Part shown: positions 22,487 to 23,014 of the stretch, piece by piece
Position numbering within the stretch: position 1 is the first letter of the stretch
How the letters are laid out: every line of letters begins with the position of its first letter
DNA from: an uncultured Clostridia bacterium
Lineage (GTDB): Bacteria > Bacillota > Clostridia > TANB77 > CAG-508
Length of the DNA stretch: 23,014 nucleotides
Assembly: GCA_934149275.1 (NCBI GenBank)
Contig: CAKPEG010000020.1
Location: 1-23,014 of the forward strand
Direction of reading: 5' to 3'
Program-made: the position numbers and the translations under genes
Notes under the pieces: model-generated
Seen by the model: the letters and a program-made list of their open reading frames with translations, nothing else
What the model was told of the DNA's origin: nothing
The model's database searches: none

Positions 22487-23014
22487 TTATTTCCCTAGGA
22501 CTTTTTTGATTTCCTCATGTCTTTTTACCTTCTGAGTTGTTGTCTTAATTAATTCTTGATCAGTAACAATAATTTCTCTTATATATTTATATGACGGCAT
22601 AGTTTTATTAATTTCTTTAACATGCTCCCACATATATTCTTTTATTTTATCTTCATCATCAGTCTCAATTAACTCTTTCATTCTTTCTTTTTCATAAACT
22701 ATTTCAGCATTAATCTTTGATTCTTTTTCATCAGCATTATTAGCAGGAACTCCATAAACAAAAGATTCTTTTACACCATCAATTCTACCAATCAAAGCTT
22801 CAATTTCTTCTGGATAAATATTCTTTCCATTTTTCAAAACAATAACTGTCTTTTTTCTACCAGCAATAAATAAGAAACCATCTTTATCAAAATATCCTAA
22901 ATCACCTGTATGAAACCAACCATCAATAATCGCTTCTTTTGTAGCATCTTCATCGCCATAATACTCAAGCATAATAGAGTCAGCTTTTGCAATTACTTCA
23001 CCAATTCCATTTTC
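22487..23014 (-). CDS. Acyl-CoA synthetase / AMP-binding enzyme, C-terminal part (cut by window edge)
   Basis: The reading frame is open to the last base, so the start lies beyond the window; the first visible residues are ENGIGEVIAKADSIMLEYYG. About 175 residues remain. They carry the adenylation-enzyme core motifs GWFHTGDLGYFDKDGFLFIA and GRKKTVIVLKNGKNIYPEEIE, then the small mobile C-terminal domain with the late Lys-rich motif TTTQKVKR. These match long-chain fatty-acid CoA ligases, which activate fatty acids with ATP and CoA through an acyl-AMP. The specific substrate cannot be read from this end. The gene finishes at a strong terminator. Confidence 0.9.
   Translation of the reverse strand, partial: ENGIGEVIAKADSIMLEYYGDEDATKEAIIDGWFHTGDLGYFDKDGFLFIAGRKKTVIVLKNGKNIYPEEIEALIGRIDGVKESFVYGVPANNADEKESKINAEIVYEKERMKELIETDDEDKIKEYMWEHVKEINKTMPSYKYIREIIVTDQELIKTTTQKVKRHEEIKKVLGK

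Noticed and set aside
1..23014. CRISPR array, prophage, insertion sequence or restriction/defence system
   Set aside because: No regular spaced repeats, transposase, integrase or defence-type domains were seen on either strand.

Overview
The window looks like chromosomal DNA of a low-GC Bacillota, probably a Clostridia-like anaerobe. It is very AT-rich, has strong AGGAGG-type ribosome binding sites, many intrinsic terminators with T tracts, consensus TTGACA/TATAAT promoters with 17-bp spacers, an M-box Mg2+ riboswitch and an RsiV-type ECF sigma/anti-sigma pair. No phage, transposase, CRISPR or other obvious mobile gene is present. One short nested inverted repeat could be a non-autonomous element. 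Nearly all genes are on the minus strand; the main exception is the uracil uptake/salvage gene.

Layout. (1) 220-4315, minus: the conserved cluster pyrH-frr-uppS-cdsA-rseP (UMP kinase, ribosome recycling, undecaprenyl-PP synthesis, CDP-diacylglycerol synthesis, site-2 protease), without the dxr gene that many relatives carry between cdsA and rseP. (2) 4316-5341: a nested inverted-repeat element, a small membrane-anchored protein of unknown function, and a regulated leader. The leader carries a promoter with a 20-bp palindrome in its spacer, a 32-codon leader ORF, a 7-bp hairpin, a U-rich tract and an intrinsic terminator. (3) 5342-7327, plus: one ORF fusing a UraA-type uracil permease to uracil phosphoribosyltransferase, with a preserved internal ribosome binding site and ATG in front of the enzyme. 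(4) 7328-7550: an imperfect hairpin enclosing a 17-codon hydrophobic micro-ORF. (5) 7551-9768, minus: a ClpC-type AAA+ unfoldase with no middle coiled-coil domain and a 1-nt frameshift in the second ATPase domain. (6) 9801-13531, minus: an Mg2+/osmotic group in which a consensus promoter, M-box and terminator precede mgtE-mscL, with a CNNM/CorC-type ion transporter upstream. (7) 13564-16537, minus: a secreted Ig-like/metallo-beta-lactamase-fold protein and a DapB-like dehydrogenase. (8) 16651-19411: an unknown helical protein and an ECF sigma/anti-sigma operon with its own ECF-type promoter. (9) 19495-23014: a secreted C39-like peptidase with two SH3 domains, tRNA-Tyr and tRNA-Met(CAU), an unknown coiled-coil protein, and the C-terminal end of an acyl-CoA synthetase that continues past the window edge.

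The most unusual signals are the permease-phosphoribosyltransferase fusion with its pyrBI-like leader, the M-domain-less frameshifted ClpC, a probable Mg2+-riboswitch-controlled mgtE-mscL unit, and the two structured intergenic elements at 4456-4637 and 7368-7455. All functional statements come from motif reading; no database search was possible.
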